Below, piece by piece: positions 1 to 5,702 of a DNA stretch of 8,353 bases. The translations under genes and the position numbers were made by a program. The notes beneath the pieces were generated by a model, which saw only the letters and a program-made list of their open reading frames with translations, did not search any database and was not told the DNA's origin. The DNA is from Deinococcus marmoris DSM 12784 (lineage in GTDB: Bacteria > Deinococcota > Deinococci > Deinococcales > Deinococcaceae), in assembly GCF_000701405.1 (NCBI RefSeq), contig NZ_JNIV01000145.1, positions 1 to 8,353 on the forward strand, read 5' to 3'. Numbering within the stretch: the first letter of the stretch is position 1; every line of letters begins with the position of its first letter.

Positions 1-318
1 AGACTGAGATGGCGTCCATCTATCCGGTGTTCCCAAGTCTGGGCGGGAACATTCACGGCTCCCCAACAGCCGTGAATCAGCAGCGTCGTGCGTCCATCCT
101 TGCGCCACTCCGGGTCAGTCGGTTTGCTCTGAGGGGGAAAAATCCTGCTTCTGGCGCAGGTCAATGAGGGTCTGAAACAGTTCTCGCATGAGTGGACTCT
201 GCTGGCGGAGTAGGGTCTGTTCCAGCTCAGCAACGCTGAGCTGCCCCTCAGACTCTTCTAAAAGCTGATCCAGATGACGTTCCATGACCTGACTCAGCAT
301 TTCCCGTTCTGTTGCCAT
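1..318 (-). pseudogene. Unrecognised gene start, apparently frameshifted and cut by the window edge
   Basis: From the ATG at 318 one frame stays open for 67 codons and stops with TGA at 117-115. The product is acidic and helical (Glu/Gln/Leu-rich, no signal peptide or membrane segment). An in-frame TGA lies just upstream of the ATG, so the start cannot be earlier in this frame; no clear ribosome binding site is visible. The +1 frame is open from about residue 21 to the window edge and reads a plausible protein after the stop (DPEWRKDGRTTLLIHGCWG and onward). The frames could join at the homopolymer run TTTTTCCCCC near 133-142. I read this as one gene broken by a 1-nt indel. Insertion next to other mobile DNA and the helical Glu-rich N terminus suggest an ISKra4-like transposase, but I cannot confirm the family. 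The alternative is an intact 67-aa hypothetical protein at 115-318. Confidence 0.4.
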
Positions 319-739
319 GCACCATCATCCCATTTCAGCGGGATGCACCCCGGCGATGCTACTGGGCAGAACGTGGGCAAGGTCTGGTTTGTGGTCAAAC
401 CCTGAGACCCGCTCCCAATCCACAGGTGATGCATCTTGTGATCCGTTCCCGCCTGTAATCCCTGCGGCGAAGGAGCCTTGCGCAGAGCGGTGCGGGTCAC
501 CTTCCACCGATGCCTCTCAGCAGACGGTCAAGCAGCTGGAGCTGTAACGATAAGAAGCTAGAAATGACGTCTTGGTGAGGTTTTTTCGCTTAGCGGTGTA
601 AAATTCCTGGATCTTGATACTGGTGGCGAAGTCAAAATCTGGCCATTTCATCGGAGACCGCTGGTGGCGCAGTGGCACAAAACACTGTTCTGGGAGACCG
701 GCATCTGACTTCGCCATCAGTATCAAACGCTCTGAAAGA
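319..739. other. Intergenic stretch without a supported gene
   Basis: Several short frames are open here on both strands, but none shows a recognisable domain or a ribosome binding site. Sequence from 570 to 615 is more AT-rich than its surroundings. The only structure I can support is the inverted repeat at 614-726. If the element at the left edge is an insertion sequence, its terminus should lie between 319 and about 450, but its partner repeat is outside the window. Confidence 0.5.
614..726. repeat. 20-bp inverted repeat with 73-bp spacer
   Basis: The arm at 614-633 (TTGATACTGGTGGCGAAGTC) pairs with the arm at 707-726 at 19 of 20 positions. The single exception is G623/T717, which becomes a G-U wobble in + strand RNA. 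Pair 634/706 adds one more base. The spacer contains a second small stem, CAGTG at 670-674 with CACTG at 683-687. It lies 13 bp beyond the stop of the dehydrogenase gene. It could be a small mobile or repeated extragenic element, or a structured RNA; no flanking direct repeat is seen and no protein explains it. Confidence 0.6.
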
Positions 740-1690
740 TCACTCCAGTGAGACCACCACTTTTCCCCGAACTTCCGGCCCCTCTGCATACTCGTGGGCG
801 GCGCGGATCTCGGCCAGGGAGAAAACCTGATCGACGGGCACCTTCAGCTCGCCGCTGTCGATTAATCGGCTCAAGAAAGCCAGATCCAGTCCCCGCTCTG
901 CCGTCCGCACGGCGGCAAAACGCGGCTCCGCACCGGGCAGCATGGCCGCAGCGTCAGACAGTCGGGTCGGCAGGCCACGGGTGCTCACCAGCACACCACG
1001 CGGGGCCAGGGCATGTTTGACCTCGCTGAACTTCAGCGCGGGCGGCGTGTCCAGGATCACGTCCCAGGGCTGGCCGATGTCATCCCAGTTCATGTCGTCG
1101 GCGGACACCGCCTCATCCACGCCCAACTCGCGCAGATACTTTAATTTGCTGGTCCGGGCCACGCCAGTGACATGCGCGCCCATGATTCGGGCCAGTTGCA
1201 CTCCAAAAGCCCCAATACCGCCGGACGCGCCATAGACCAGCACCCGCTTTTCTTCCTGGCTGGGTTGCAGTCGTCCCTCGCCGCGCAGGGCCTGCAGGGC
1301 GGTCAGACCTGAGAGTGGCACCGCCGCCGCCGTCACCAGATCGACGCTCTCAGGAGCCAGTCCGACGCGCGCCTGACTGACCGCGACGTAATCGGCGGTC
1401 CCACCCCCACCATGCCCCAGCAGGGCGTACACCCGGTCCCCCGGACGGTAGGCGGTCACCTCCGGCCCGCAGCCCGCCACCTCGCCCGACACATCGAAGC
1501 CGGGCGTGAAGGGCAGTTGTCCGGCCATGATGATGCCCAGGCCACCGCCGCGCAGGTTGAGGTCAGTGCCGTTGATGCTGGAGCCGTGAACGCGGATCAG
1601 CACCTCGTCACCCTTCGGGGCGGGCCAGGCGACTTCCTCGACCTGCAACACCGAGGGATCGCCAAAACTGTGAAAGCGGGCGGCCCTCAT
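740..1690 (-). CDS. Zinc-free MDR-family NAD(P)-dependent dehydrogenase (quinone oxidoreductase-like)
   Basis: The 316-aa protein has the usual MDR length and order. An N-terminal GroES-like domain (about 1-130) carries the SSINGTDLNLRGG and PFTPGFDVSGEV segments and the PGDRV turn (83-87). A Rossmann domain follows with the nucleotide-binding motif VYGASGGIGAFGVQLA (152-167). The catalytic and structural zinc ligands of classical alcohol dehydrogenases are absent, as in the quinone/enone reductase branch. The family reduces quinones, enones or aldehydes with NAD(P)H in the cytoplasm; the exact substrate cannot be read from the sequence. It is the second gene of an operon behind the QorB-like gene. 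Its ATG overlaps the stop of a 10-codon leader ORF (ATGA) and has no strong ribosome binding site of its own, so translation is probably coupled to that ORF. Family assignment is firm, substrate unknown. Confidence 0.9.
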   Translation of the reverse strand: MRAARFHSFGDPSVLQVEEVAWPAPKGDEVLIRVHGSSINGTDLNLRGGGLGIIMAGQLPFTPGFDVSGEVAGCGPEVTAYRPGDRVYALLGHGGGGTADYVAVSQARVGLAPESVDLVTAAAVPLSGLTALQALRGEGRLQPSQEEKRVLVYGASGGIGAFGVQLARIMGAHVTGVARTSKLKYLRELGVDEAVSADDMNWDDIGQPWDVILDTPPALKFSEVKHALAPRGVLVSTRGLPTRLSDAAAMLPGAEPRFAAVRTAERGLDLAFLSRLIDSGELKVPVDQVFSLAEIRAAHEYAEGPEVRGKVVVSLE

Positions 1691-1719
1691 GAGTCAGCCG
1701 CCTGAATTGCTCCGTTCAT
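1687..1719 (-). CDS. 10-codon leader ORF in the reductase operon
   Basis: ATG at 1719 opens the peptide MNGAIQAADS, and its TGA overlaps the ATG of the dehydrogenase gene by four bases (1690-1687). It is preceded by a near-ideal ribosome binding site AAGGAG (1730-1725) with a 5-nt spacer, placed directly after the stop of the upstream gene at 1734. The peptide contains no run of a single regulatory amino acid, so classical attenuation is unlikely. Its likely role is to deliver ribosomes to the next start. It could also be the remnant of an earlier start of the dehydrogenase lost to a 1-nt shift. Confidence 0.45.
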   Translation of the reverse strand: MNGAIQAADS

Positions 1720-1733
1720 CTTTGCTCCTTCCC
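1720..1733 (-). promoter_or_regulatory. Strong ribosome binding site before the leader ORF
   Basis: The minus strand reads GGGAAGGAGCAAAG immediately before the ATG at 1719. AAGGAG is spaced 5 nt from that ATG but about 34 nt from the dehydrogenase ATG at 1690, so it serves the short ORF, not the dehydrogenase directly. Confidence 0.65.
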
Positions 1734-2636
1734 TCACGCCTGCGCGGTCTGCGTGAACAGGTCCACCTGCTGGCGCACCCACTGCTCCAGGGGGGTCTGC
1801 TGCACGGGCAAATGTGCCAGGACCTCTCTCATGTCCACCACCATCGAGTCCAGCGGTGCGGCTGCCCCGGCCCGGTAGGCGGCGACGATCCCGGCCTCGG
1901 CTTCCGGTCCCATCATGCGGCCCATGATTGCGCCGAATTGCTCGGGCGTGGTGGCTTCATACCGAATCTCGCGACCCAATGCAGTGGAAAATGCGTCTGC
2001 AATATCAGCGCCCTTCAGCGCCTGTGGGCCGCCCAGGTCAAACGCCTGCCCGGCCAGATCGGGGCGTCCCAGCGCCGCCACCGCGAAACGCCCCAGATCC
2101 TGCGCGGCAATCCAGGAGGTGGGCCGATCTGCTGCCACCGGGTAGGCCAGTACGTCTTCAGCCTGGAGGCGCGGCAGCACCCACGGCCCCAGGAAGTTTT
2201 CCATGTAGGCGGTGGGGCGCAGGATGATGTTCGGCACGCCGCTGTCGCGTAAACCACGCTCCAGATGAATGCGGTAATCCATCATCGGCAGGCCAGTAGG
2301 CTCGTTCGGAGTTTGCCCGCTGGTGTTGAGGACCAGCAACTTGACCCCGGCCTCCTTTGCCGCCTGAAGAGCGTTCTGGGCGTATTCCAGTGGATTGCCT
2401 GTGCCTGAGAAGGGCAGCATCAGGAACACCTTGTCGACGCCCTGCGTTGCGCGGCGGACGCTGTCCATGTCGGCCAGATCGCCCGCCACCACTTCCGCGC
2501 CTGCGTCCTTCAGCGCCCTATTCTTTGCCGCGTCGGTGACCAGCGTCCGCACGCGGTATCCGGCGTCCAGCAATCCGTGGGCCACTGGCGCACCCTGCGC
2601 CCCACCTGCGCCGTAAGTCAAAACAAGTTCGCTCAT
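1734..2636 (-). CDS. NmrA/QorB-like NAD(P)-binding oxidoreductase
   Basis: The 300-aa protein is an atypical short-chain dehydrogenase of the NmrA type. The N-terminal glycine-rich loop GAGGAQG (residues 9-15) follows the first beta strand, a conserved acidic position follows in AGDLADMDSVRRA, and the middle carries the family segment ILRPTAYMENFL. The C-terminal part is the variable substrate or partner domain. Family members either reduce quinones with NADPH (E. coli QorB) or act as redox sensors without catalysis (fungal NmrA). The ATG at 2636 has a moderate site GAGAGG upstream, and a TTCACA/TAGCGT promoter lies 49 bp or more before it. The gene is divergent from an HxlR regulator, the same arrangement as qorB (ytfG) with ytfH in E. 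coli, which favours a quinone-reductase role (inference). It is first in the operon with the MDR dehydrogenase. Confidence 0.88.
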   Translation of the reverse strand: MSELVLTYGAGGAQGAPVAHGLLDAGYRVRTLVTDAAKNRALKDAGAEVVAGDLADMDSVRRATQGVDKVFLMLPFSGTGNPLEYAQNALQAAKEAGVKLLVLNTSGQTPNEPTGLPMMDYRIHLERGLRDSGVPNIILRPTAYMENFLGPWVLPRLQAEDVLAYPVAADRPTSWIAAQDLGRFAVAALGRPDLAGQAFDLGGPQALKGADIADAFSTALGREIRYEATTPEQFGAIMGRMMGPEAEAGIVAAYRAGAAAPLDSMVVDMREVLAHLPVQQTPLEQWVRQQVDLFTQTAQA

Positions 2637-2684
2637 GGAGTGCCTCTCTTTTCTGGCACGCTGAAGATGTGCATCAGAGAATCC

Positions 2685-2713
2685 ACGCTATCAGCGATAT
2701 TTCATTTTGTGAA
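2685..2713 (-). promoter_or_regulatory. Candidate promoter of the oxidoreductase operon
   Basis: On the minus strand a -35-like TTCACA (2713-2708) and a -10-like TAGCGT (2690-2685, fitting TANNNT) are separated by exactly 17 bp. A short dyad CGCT-N3-AGCG (2686-2696) covers the -10 and another, TTCA-N5-TGAA (2701-2713), covers the -35. Both are plausible contact points for the divergent HxlR regulator. Confidence 0.5.
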
Positions 2714-2715
2714 GA

Positions 2716-2748
2716 AGTTTCTAAATGCTGCTATAGTTTCTGATAATG
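2716..2748 (+). promoter_or_regulatory. Candidate leaderless promoter of the HxlR gene
   Basis: TATAGT at 2732-2737 ends 8 bp before the ATG at 2746, so a normal transcription start would fall at or next to the A of the ATG. No ribosome binding site is present between the two. A -35-like TTGTGA lies at 2707-2712 with a long 19-bp spacer. The heptamer AGTTTCT occurs at 2716-2722 and again at 2735-2741, 19 bp apart, flanking the -10; it may be an operator for autoregulation. Confidence 0.5.
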
Positions 2749-3069
2749 AACTTTGAGAACCAGATTCATGGGCGGCCTGAATGCACCGTGGAGCGAGCGT
2801 TGGACGTGATCGACGGCAAATGGACCACCCTGATCCTGCGCGATCTGCTTTCAGGCACCCGGCGTTTCGGTGAGTTGCGGTCCAGCCTGAGCGGCATCAG
2901 TCCCAAAACCCTGACAGACCGCTTGCGCGCGCTGGAGACGCAGGGTGTGCTGACCCGTCAGGTGTTCCCGGAGATTCCGCCGCGCGTGGAATACACCCTG
3001 ACCGACAAGGGCCGCGCACTGGGCAGCGTGGTGCATGCACTCGCCGAGTGGGGAGCGCAGTGGACCTGA
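2746..3069 (+). CDS. HxlR-family winged-helix transcriptional regulator
   Basis: The 107-aa protein matches the HxlR (MarR-like winged helix) family over its full length. It shows the N-terminal cysteine (Cys13 in PECTVERAL), the IDGKWTTLILRDLLSGTRRFGEL core, the recognition-helix region SGISPKTLTDRLRALETQGVL, the wing with PPRVEYTLTDKGRAL, and a final helix ending HALAEWG. In YodB, QorR and HypR the equivalent cysteine senses diamides, quinones or hypochlorite and releases DNA on oxidation. It is transcribed away from the QorB-like/MDR operon across a 109-bp gap, so it most likely represses that operon, and itself, in response to electrophiles (inference). The ATG at 2746 is chosen because the -10 box sits just upstream and gives a leaderless start. 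Confidence 0.92.
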   Translation: MNFENQIHGRPECTVERALDVIDGKWTTLILRDLLSGTRRFGELRSSLSGISPKTLTDRLRALETQGVLTRQVFPEIPPRVEYTLTDKGRALGSVVHALAEWGAQWT

Positions 3070-3074
3070 GAAAG

Positions 3075-3296
3075 CGGGACGGGAAACAAGACTTGGAGCT
3101 GTGCTCGTTCCAGTGCTGCACCGTCGAGAACTGGCCATGTCGTTCGGGACGACCTCAACGCACTCATATCGGCGTTGCGATGTGGGTCTGGGTTCGGTTG
3201 GCGCACGGTGCAAGAGAGGCGGAAACAACGACACAGGCGCTGGGATCTGGTCTATTTGAAGAATACTTGCGCCAGCAACTCAAAATCCGCCCCTGA
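3075..3296 (+). pseudogene. Probable 3' relic of an IS transposase gene
   Basis: One frame is open to the TGA at 3294-3296 and ends with CCTVENWPCRSGRPQRTHIG, then a hydrophobic helix (VAMWVWVRLAH) and FEEYLRQQLKIRP. The order Glu, then QR-x-HI, then a hydrophobic helix, then LR-x-x-L-x-x-P resembles the C-terminal end of DDE transposases of the IS4/IS701 type. This match is from memory and not verified. There is no start codon with a ribosome binding site and no catalytic core, so at most the last 60-70 codons remain. It fills most of the 336 bp between the regulator and the next gene; 3297-3360 holds nothing I recognise. Confidence 0.4.
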
Positions 3297-3391
3297 GTCT
3301 CGCCGACGCCCGGTCGCCTGGCAACGCCACTTCAGCCGCCGAACGTCACTTCCTTTCTGGAAACGTTTTACTGGGCTTCCCCACCACCCCC

Positions 3392-3408
3392 TAAACTGGG
3401 AAACCATG
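3392..3408 (+). promoter_or_regulatory. Candidate leaderless promoter before the SDR-type gene
   Basis: TAAACT at 3392-3397 fits TANNNT and ends 8 bp before the ATG at 3406, with no ribosome binding site between. A weak -35-like TTTACT lies at 3367-3372. The spacing is the same as before the HxlR gene and helps decide the start codon. Confidence 0.4.
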
Positions 3409-4044
3409 ACCCAGACCCCCAAGATGCTCGCCGTCCTCGGCGGAACAGGCCGCACTGGACGTCTCCTGATCGATCAGGCTCTCGTGCAGAATTACTCGTT
3501 GCGGGTGCTGGCGCGCGATCCCAGCAAGCTGCACCGCCAGGATGATCGGCTGGACGTGGTCAAGGGTGACGCCACAAACGCGCTGGACATTGAGCGTCTG
3601 ATCACTGGCAGCGACGCCGTCTTGAGCGCCCTGGGACAGACCAGAGGTGGCCCGGACGATCTGCTGACCCGCGCCGCTGGACTGTTGACCCAGCAGATGC
3701 CGCAGCAAGACGTCAGGAGGCTGATCACTCTGGTTGGTGCGGGTGTGCCGTTCCCTGGTGACAGTCCAAAAGTGGTGGACAGGGTGTTCCGAGCTCTTCT
3801 TAAGGTGTTACAACCCGCCGTCCTGAACGACGCGGTCGCGCATGCTGAACTGATCCGGGCCAGCGCCCTGGACTGGACCATCGTTCGGGGACCGATGCTG
3901 ACCGACGGCCCTGCCGCACCGCTCCTGGTGGGCCGCGTGGGGGAAATTCGGCCCCGTGTGACCCGGGCCAGCGTTGCCCAGTTCATGCTGGCCCAGATCA
4001 GCCGTGACGAGTATATCGGTCAGGCTCCCGCCATCAGCAATTGA
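3406..4044 (+). CDS. NAD(P)H-binding atypical SDR protein (flavin/biliverdin reductase B-like fold)
   Basis: The 212-aa protein starts with a beta strand and the glycine-rich dinucleotide loop GGTGRTG (12-18), followed by RVLARDPSKL, a typical NADP-favouring segment with Arg after the second strand. It continues with VVKGDATNALDIERLITGSDAVLSALG and the later WTIVRGPMLTDGP segment of the NAD(P)-binding SDR_a5 group. Length is normal for that group, so the gene looks complete. Such proteins reduce flavins, biliverdin or quinone-like compounds, or act as redox-linked regulators; the substrate here cannot be told. The frame is open further upstream to 3175, but that part is compositionally odd (Arg/Ser-rich) and overlaps the transposase relic, so the ATG at 3406 with its nearby -10 is preferred. 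It lies downstream of the HxlR gene but has its own likely promoter. Confidence 0.85.
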   Translation: MTQTPKMLAVLGGTGRTGRLLIDQALVQNYSLRVLARDPSKLHRQDDRLDVVKGDATNALDIERLITGSDAVLSALGQTRGGPDDLLTRAAGLLTQQMPQQDVRRLITLVGAGVPFPGDSPKVVDRVFRALLKVLQPAVLNDAVAHAELIRASALDWTIVRGPMLTDGPAAPLLVGRVGEIRPRVTRASVAQFMLAQISRDEYIGQAPAISN

Positions 4045-4435
4045 AGTCACCTGAGAATGACAGTAGTCCGGAAACTTTTTGACGATTGGCAAGGGGATCA
4101 TGCATGTTGATGTCTAGCAACACAACGGACGCTCCCCCTCCAGATTCTAGCGGCCTTGCTTTCCCACACCAGCGTGCGCCCAACTCAAGCGGCGACAGGA
4201 CCGAGTGAGTCAGCAGGGCGCACAGAGACGGCGCGGCCTCCTGCGCAGAACTTGTCCTGTTCATGCGGACTCCGATTGAAGGGTGTTAAAGACACCTGGA
4301 AATCCGAGTGGAACGAGCAAGAGCAAAACGTGTGCCGAACGCGGAGTGGACGAGAGATGTGCTATTCCAATTTGAGCGCATGACAAACGCAACCCGTATC
4401 GTTGCCCGCCGCTCTTGGCGTTCGGAGAAGACAAA
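4045..4435. other. Convergent intergenic region
   Basis: This 391-bp gap separates two genes that point toward each other. Open frames across it have no recognisable domain or ribosome binding site. The one supported structure is the nested palindrome at 4266-4306. No strong hairpin followed by a T-run is seen on either strand. Confidence 0.5.
4266..4306. repeat. Nested palindromic element, possible Deinococcus small repeat
   Basis: Three nested stems can be drawn: CGGA (4266-4269) with TCCG (4303-4306), TCC (4271-4273) with GGA (4298-4300), and a perfect GGTGT (4282-4286) with ACACC (4292-4296) around a 5-base loop TAAAG. The layout resembles REP-type or 'small noncoding repeat' elements known to be scattered in Deinococcus genomes; identity with one of those families is from memory. 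In a convergent intergenic site it could also help end transcription from both sides, although no T-tract follows. Confidence 0.5.
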
Positions 4436-4687
4436 TCAGCCCGAATCGCGCTTCAGGAGGCGCACACGCCACTCGCCGGCGTCACTCAGCCGCTCGGTCA
4501 TCACCACGCGAAAGCGGGCACCATCATGCAGCTCCAGCACGCACTCACTGCCCTCTTCCACGGCGAGGTGGCCGCCAACAACGTTGAGGGAGACACGCAT
4601 CAAGCCCCGGCCGCCCTCCAGACCTTCCACCTGGCCCGAGACGGCTGTGGCCCCGAAGTGCGCGACCAGACTGTTAAAAGCGCGCAC
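4436..4687 (-). CDS. Small unknown protein coupled to the dioxygenase gene
   Basis: A GTG start at 4687 opens an 83-aa frame only 6 nt after the dioxygenase stop, without a ribosome binding site, so it is probably translated by coupling. The codon use, with strong G/C at third positions, fits a real gene. The second half alternates short hydrophobic stretches with charged turns (MRVSLNVVGGHLAVEEGSE, then CVLELHDGARFRVVMTE and EWRVRLLKRD), suggesting a small all-beta barrel. It has no cysteine pairs, signal peptide or membrane segment. I do not recognise the family. A role with the dioxygenase is suggested only by position. Confidence 0.6.
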   Translation of the reverse strand: MRAFNSLVAHFGATAVSGQVEGLEGGRGLMRVSLNVVGGHLAVEEGSECVLELHDGARFRVVMTERLSDAGEWRVRLLKRDSG

Positions 4688-4693
4688 GGCGGC

Positions 4694-5554
4694 TCAGGCG
4701 TCGCCCATCATCAGGCCCTCAATGGAGTGGCCCTGCATGATGGGTTCAAGTTCGTCCACCACCCGGCAGATCAGGTGATCGCGCACCTGCTGCGGCAACT
4801 GGTCATAAAAGGTGCGGGTGAATTGCAAGTCATGCTTCTCGTGGTGGCCTGCGCCCGGCGCGTCCACTCCCAGCACCAGAACCGGGCGGGCCTTGTTGCT
4901 GTGGTTGGCCGTACCGCGGTGAATGGTGAGCGCGCTGCGCGCCGAGATGTCGCCCATCCTGGGCAGCTTGCGCTGCGACAGCGCGGCGTAGCGCGTGAAG
5001 GTAGAAACCGGGGGAAACATGCCGTGATCAAAGGCGGAGGGGTCATCCCACTGGGTGCCGGGCGCGATCTCGAACGGCCCCATGTCCTCCTCGACGTCCA
5101 CCGAGGTCAAGTTGAAAGCGAGCGAGTTCAGGCGGCGGTCCACCAGGGTCTCGGGACCGGCAGGGAAATCGCGGTGCCAGGGCTGGTCCTTCGCGCCGGG
5201 GTTGGGCACATCAAAGCCGATCTCGACAATTTTGTAGTTTGGTCCGAGGACGCTCTCGCACACGGCGGTGACCCAGGGATGGGTGACCAGGTCGAGAAAG
5301 CCGCTGATGTCCTCAGGGTGAATCTCGACGTAGTGGCGGTTGGTGCCGCGTCCCACCGCGCCGCCGGGTCGGGCGAGCGCCGTCTGGTAGAGCGCTGGCA
5401 ATTCCTCGCCGAGCCTGCCCACCCACGCGCGGGAAAACGCTCCCTTGAGGCCAACGGTACCATCGCCGTAGAGGCCGGCCATGATGGCGGGAATGTCGTA
5501 TGCCGTCTGGGCCTCCGGCATTTGGGTGGGCTTGACGTCGCGGGTCATGGTCAT
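4694..5554 (-). CDS. PhyH-family Fe(II)/2-oxoglutarate-dependent dioxygenase
   Basis: With the start at 5554 the protein has 286 aa, normal for bacterial phytanoyl-CoA dioxygenase (PhyH) relatives. The iron facial triad is visible as His127-x-Asp129 in PWHRDF and the distal His212 in TIHRGTANHS. Arg223 in NKARPVLVLG is the expected 2-oxoglutarate ligand. These enzymes hydroxylate an unactivated carbon while turning 2-oxoglutarate into succinate and CO2 in the cytoplasm; the substrate is not predictable here. The start at 5554 is preferred because AGGAGG (5565-5560) sits 5 nt upstream. An in-frame ATG at 5590 would add 12 residues, but its AGAGAGGA site lies only 2 nt from that ATG. A small unknown gene follows after 6 nt, and a cluster of TTTGAC motifs lies upstream, so the pair is probably under a dedicated repressor. 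Confidence 0.88.
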   Translation of the reverse strand: MTMTRDVKPTQMPEAQTAYDIPAIMAGLYGDGTVGLKGAFSRAWVGRLGEELPALYQTALARPGGAVGRGTNRHYVEIHPEDISGFLDLVTHPWVTAVCESVLGPNYKIVEIGFDVPNPGAKDQPWHRDFPAGPETLVDRRLNSLAFNLTSVDVEEDMGPFEIAPGTQWDDPSAFDHGMFPPVSTFTRYAALSQRKLPRMGDISARSALTIHRGTANHSNKARPVLVLGVDAPGAGHHEKHDLQFTRTFYDQLPQQVRDHLICRVVDELEPIMQGHSIEGLMMGDA

Positions 5555-5559
5555 GGAGT

Positions 5560-5565
5560 CCTCCT
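5560..5565 (-). promoter_or_regulatory. Consensus ribosome binding site deciding the dioxygenase start
   Basis: AGGAGG on the minus strand is followed by ACTCC and then the ATG at 5554. This is optimal spacing and argues against the upstream ATG at 5590. Confidence 0.7.
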
Positions 5566-5622
5566 GGGACGGTGATGGTGTGTTCAGCATATTCCTCTCT
5601 CAAGCAAAATGATGAAGGTCAG

Positions 5623-5635
5623 TTTGACAGTCAAA
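5623..5635. promoter_or_regulatory. Perfect palindrome TTTGAC-A-GTCAAA, likely operator
   Basis: The 13-bp palindrome has perfect 6-bp arms and one central base. On the minus strand it contains TTGACT (5634-5629), which could be the -35 of the dioxygenase promoter with a weak -10 (CATTTT) 17 bp further on. A repressor bound here would block that promoter. The same half-site recurs at 5664-5695. Confidence 0.5.
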
Positions 5636-5663
5636 TCGCCAGGGACCAGAGTACTTCTTTCGC

Positions 5664-5695
5664 GGTTAGACGGTTAAATAATTTGACGGTTTGAC
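5664..5695. repeat. Four imperfect tandem 8-mers with TTTGAC half-sites
   Basis: Four consecutive octamers are GGTTAGAC, GGTTAAAT, AATTTGAC and GGTTTGAC. They share a GGTTTGAC-like consensus with the half-sites of the palindrome at 5623-5635. They lie between the stop of the truncated epimerase and the dioxygenase gene. A cluster of direct and inverted copies suits cooperative binding of a regulator that is not encoded in the window. Confidence 0.5.
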
Positions 5696-5702
5696 CCCTT
5701 TT

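Noticed and set aside
517..789. 90-codon minus-strand frame spanning the inverted repeat
   Set aside because: It overlaps the end of the dehydrogenase gene, has no ribosome binding site and shows no recognisable family. The inverted repeat accounts for much of its sequence.
2015..2257. 80-codon minus-strand frame inside the QorB-like gene
   Set aside because: It is out of frame with a gene that has a clear nucleotide-binding motif and family segments.
3175..3405. 77-codon N-terminal extension of the SDR-type protein
   Set aside because: It overlaps the transposase relic, is Arg/Ser-rich and lies before the glycine-rich loop that should be at the N terminus. The ATG at 3406 with its nearby -10 box explains the gene better.
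4045..4075. Possible terminator after the SDR gene (GTCA...TGAC hairpin)
   Set aside because: The stem has only 4 bp with an 8-nt loop, and the nearest T-run is about 20 bp away, so it is not credible.
4415..5575. Long 386-codon open frame on the plus strand
   Set aside because: It lies antisense to the dioxygenase gene, whose catalytic motifs are all present on the minus strand. The translation is His/Gly/Arg-rich low-complexity shadow sequence with no domain.
5624..5629. Perfect TTGACA -35 box on the plus strand
   Set aside because: No acceptable -10 follows at 16-18 bp and no plus-strand gene lies downstream; the hexamer is explained by the palindrome.
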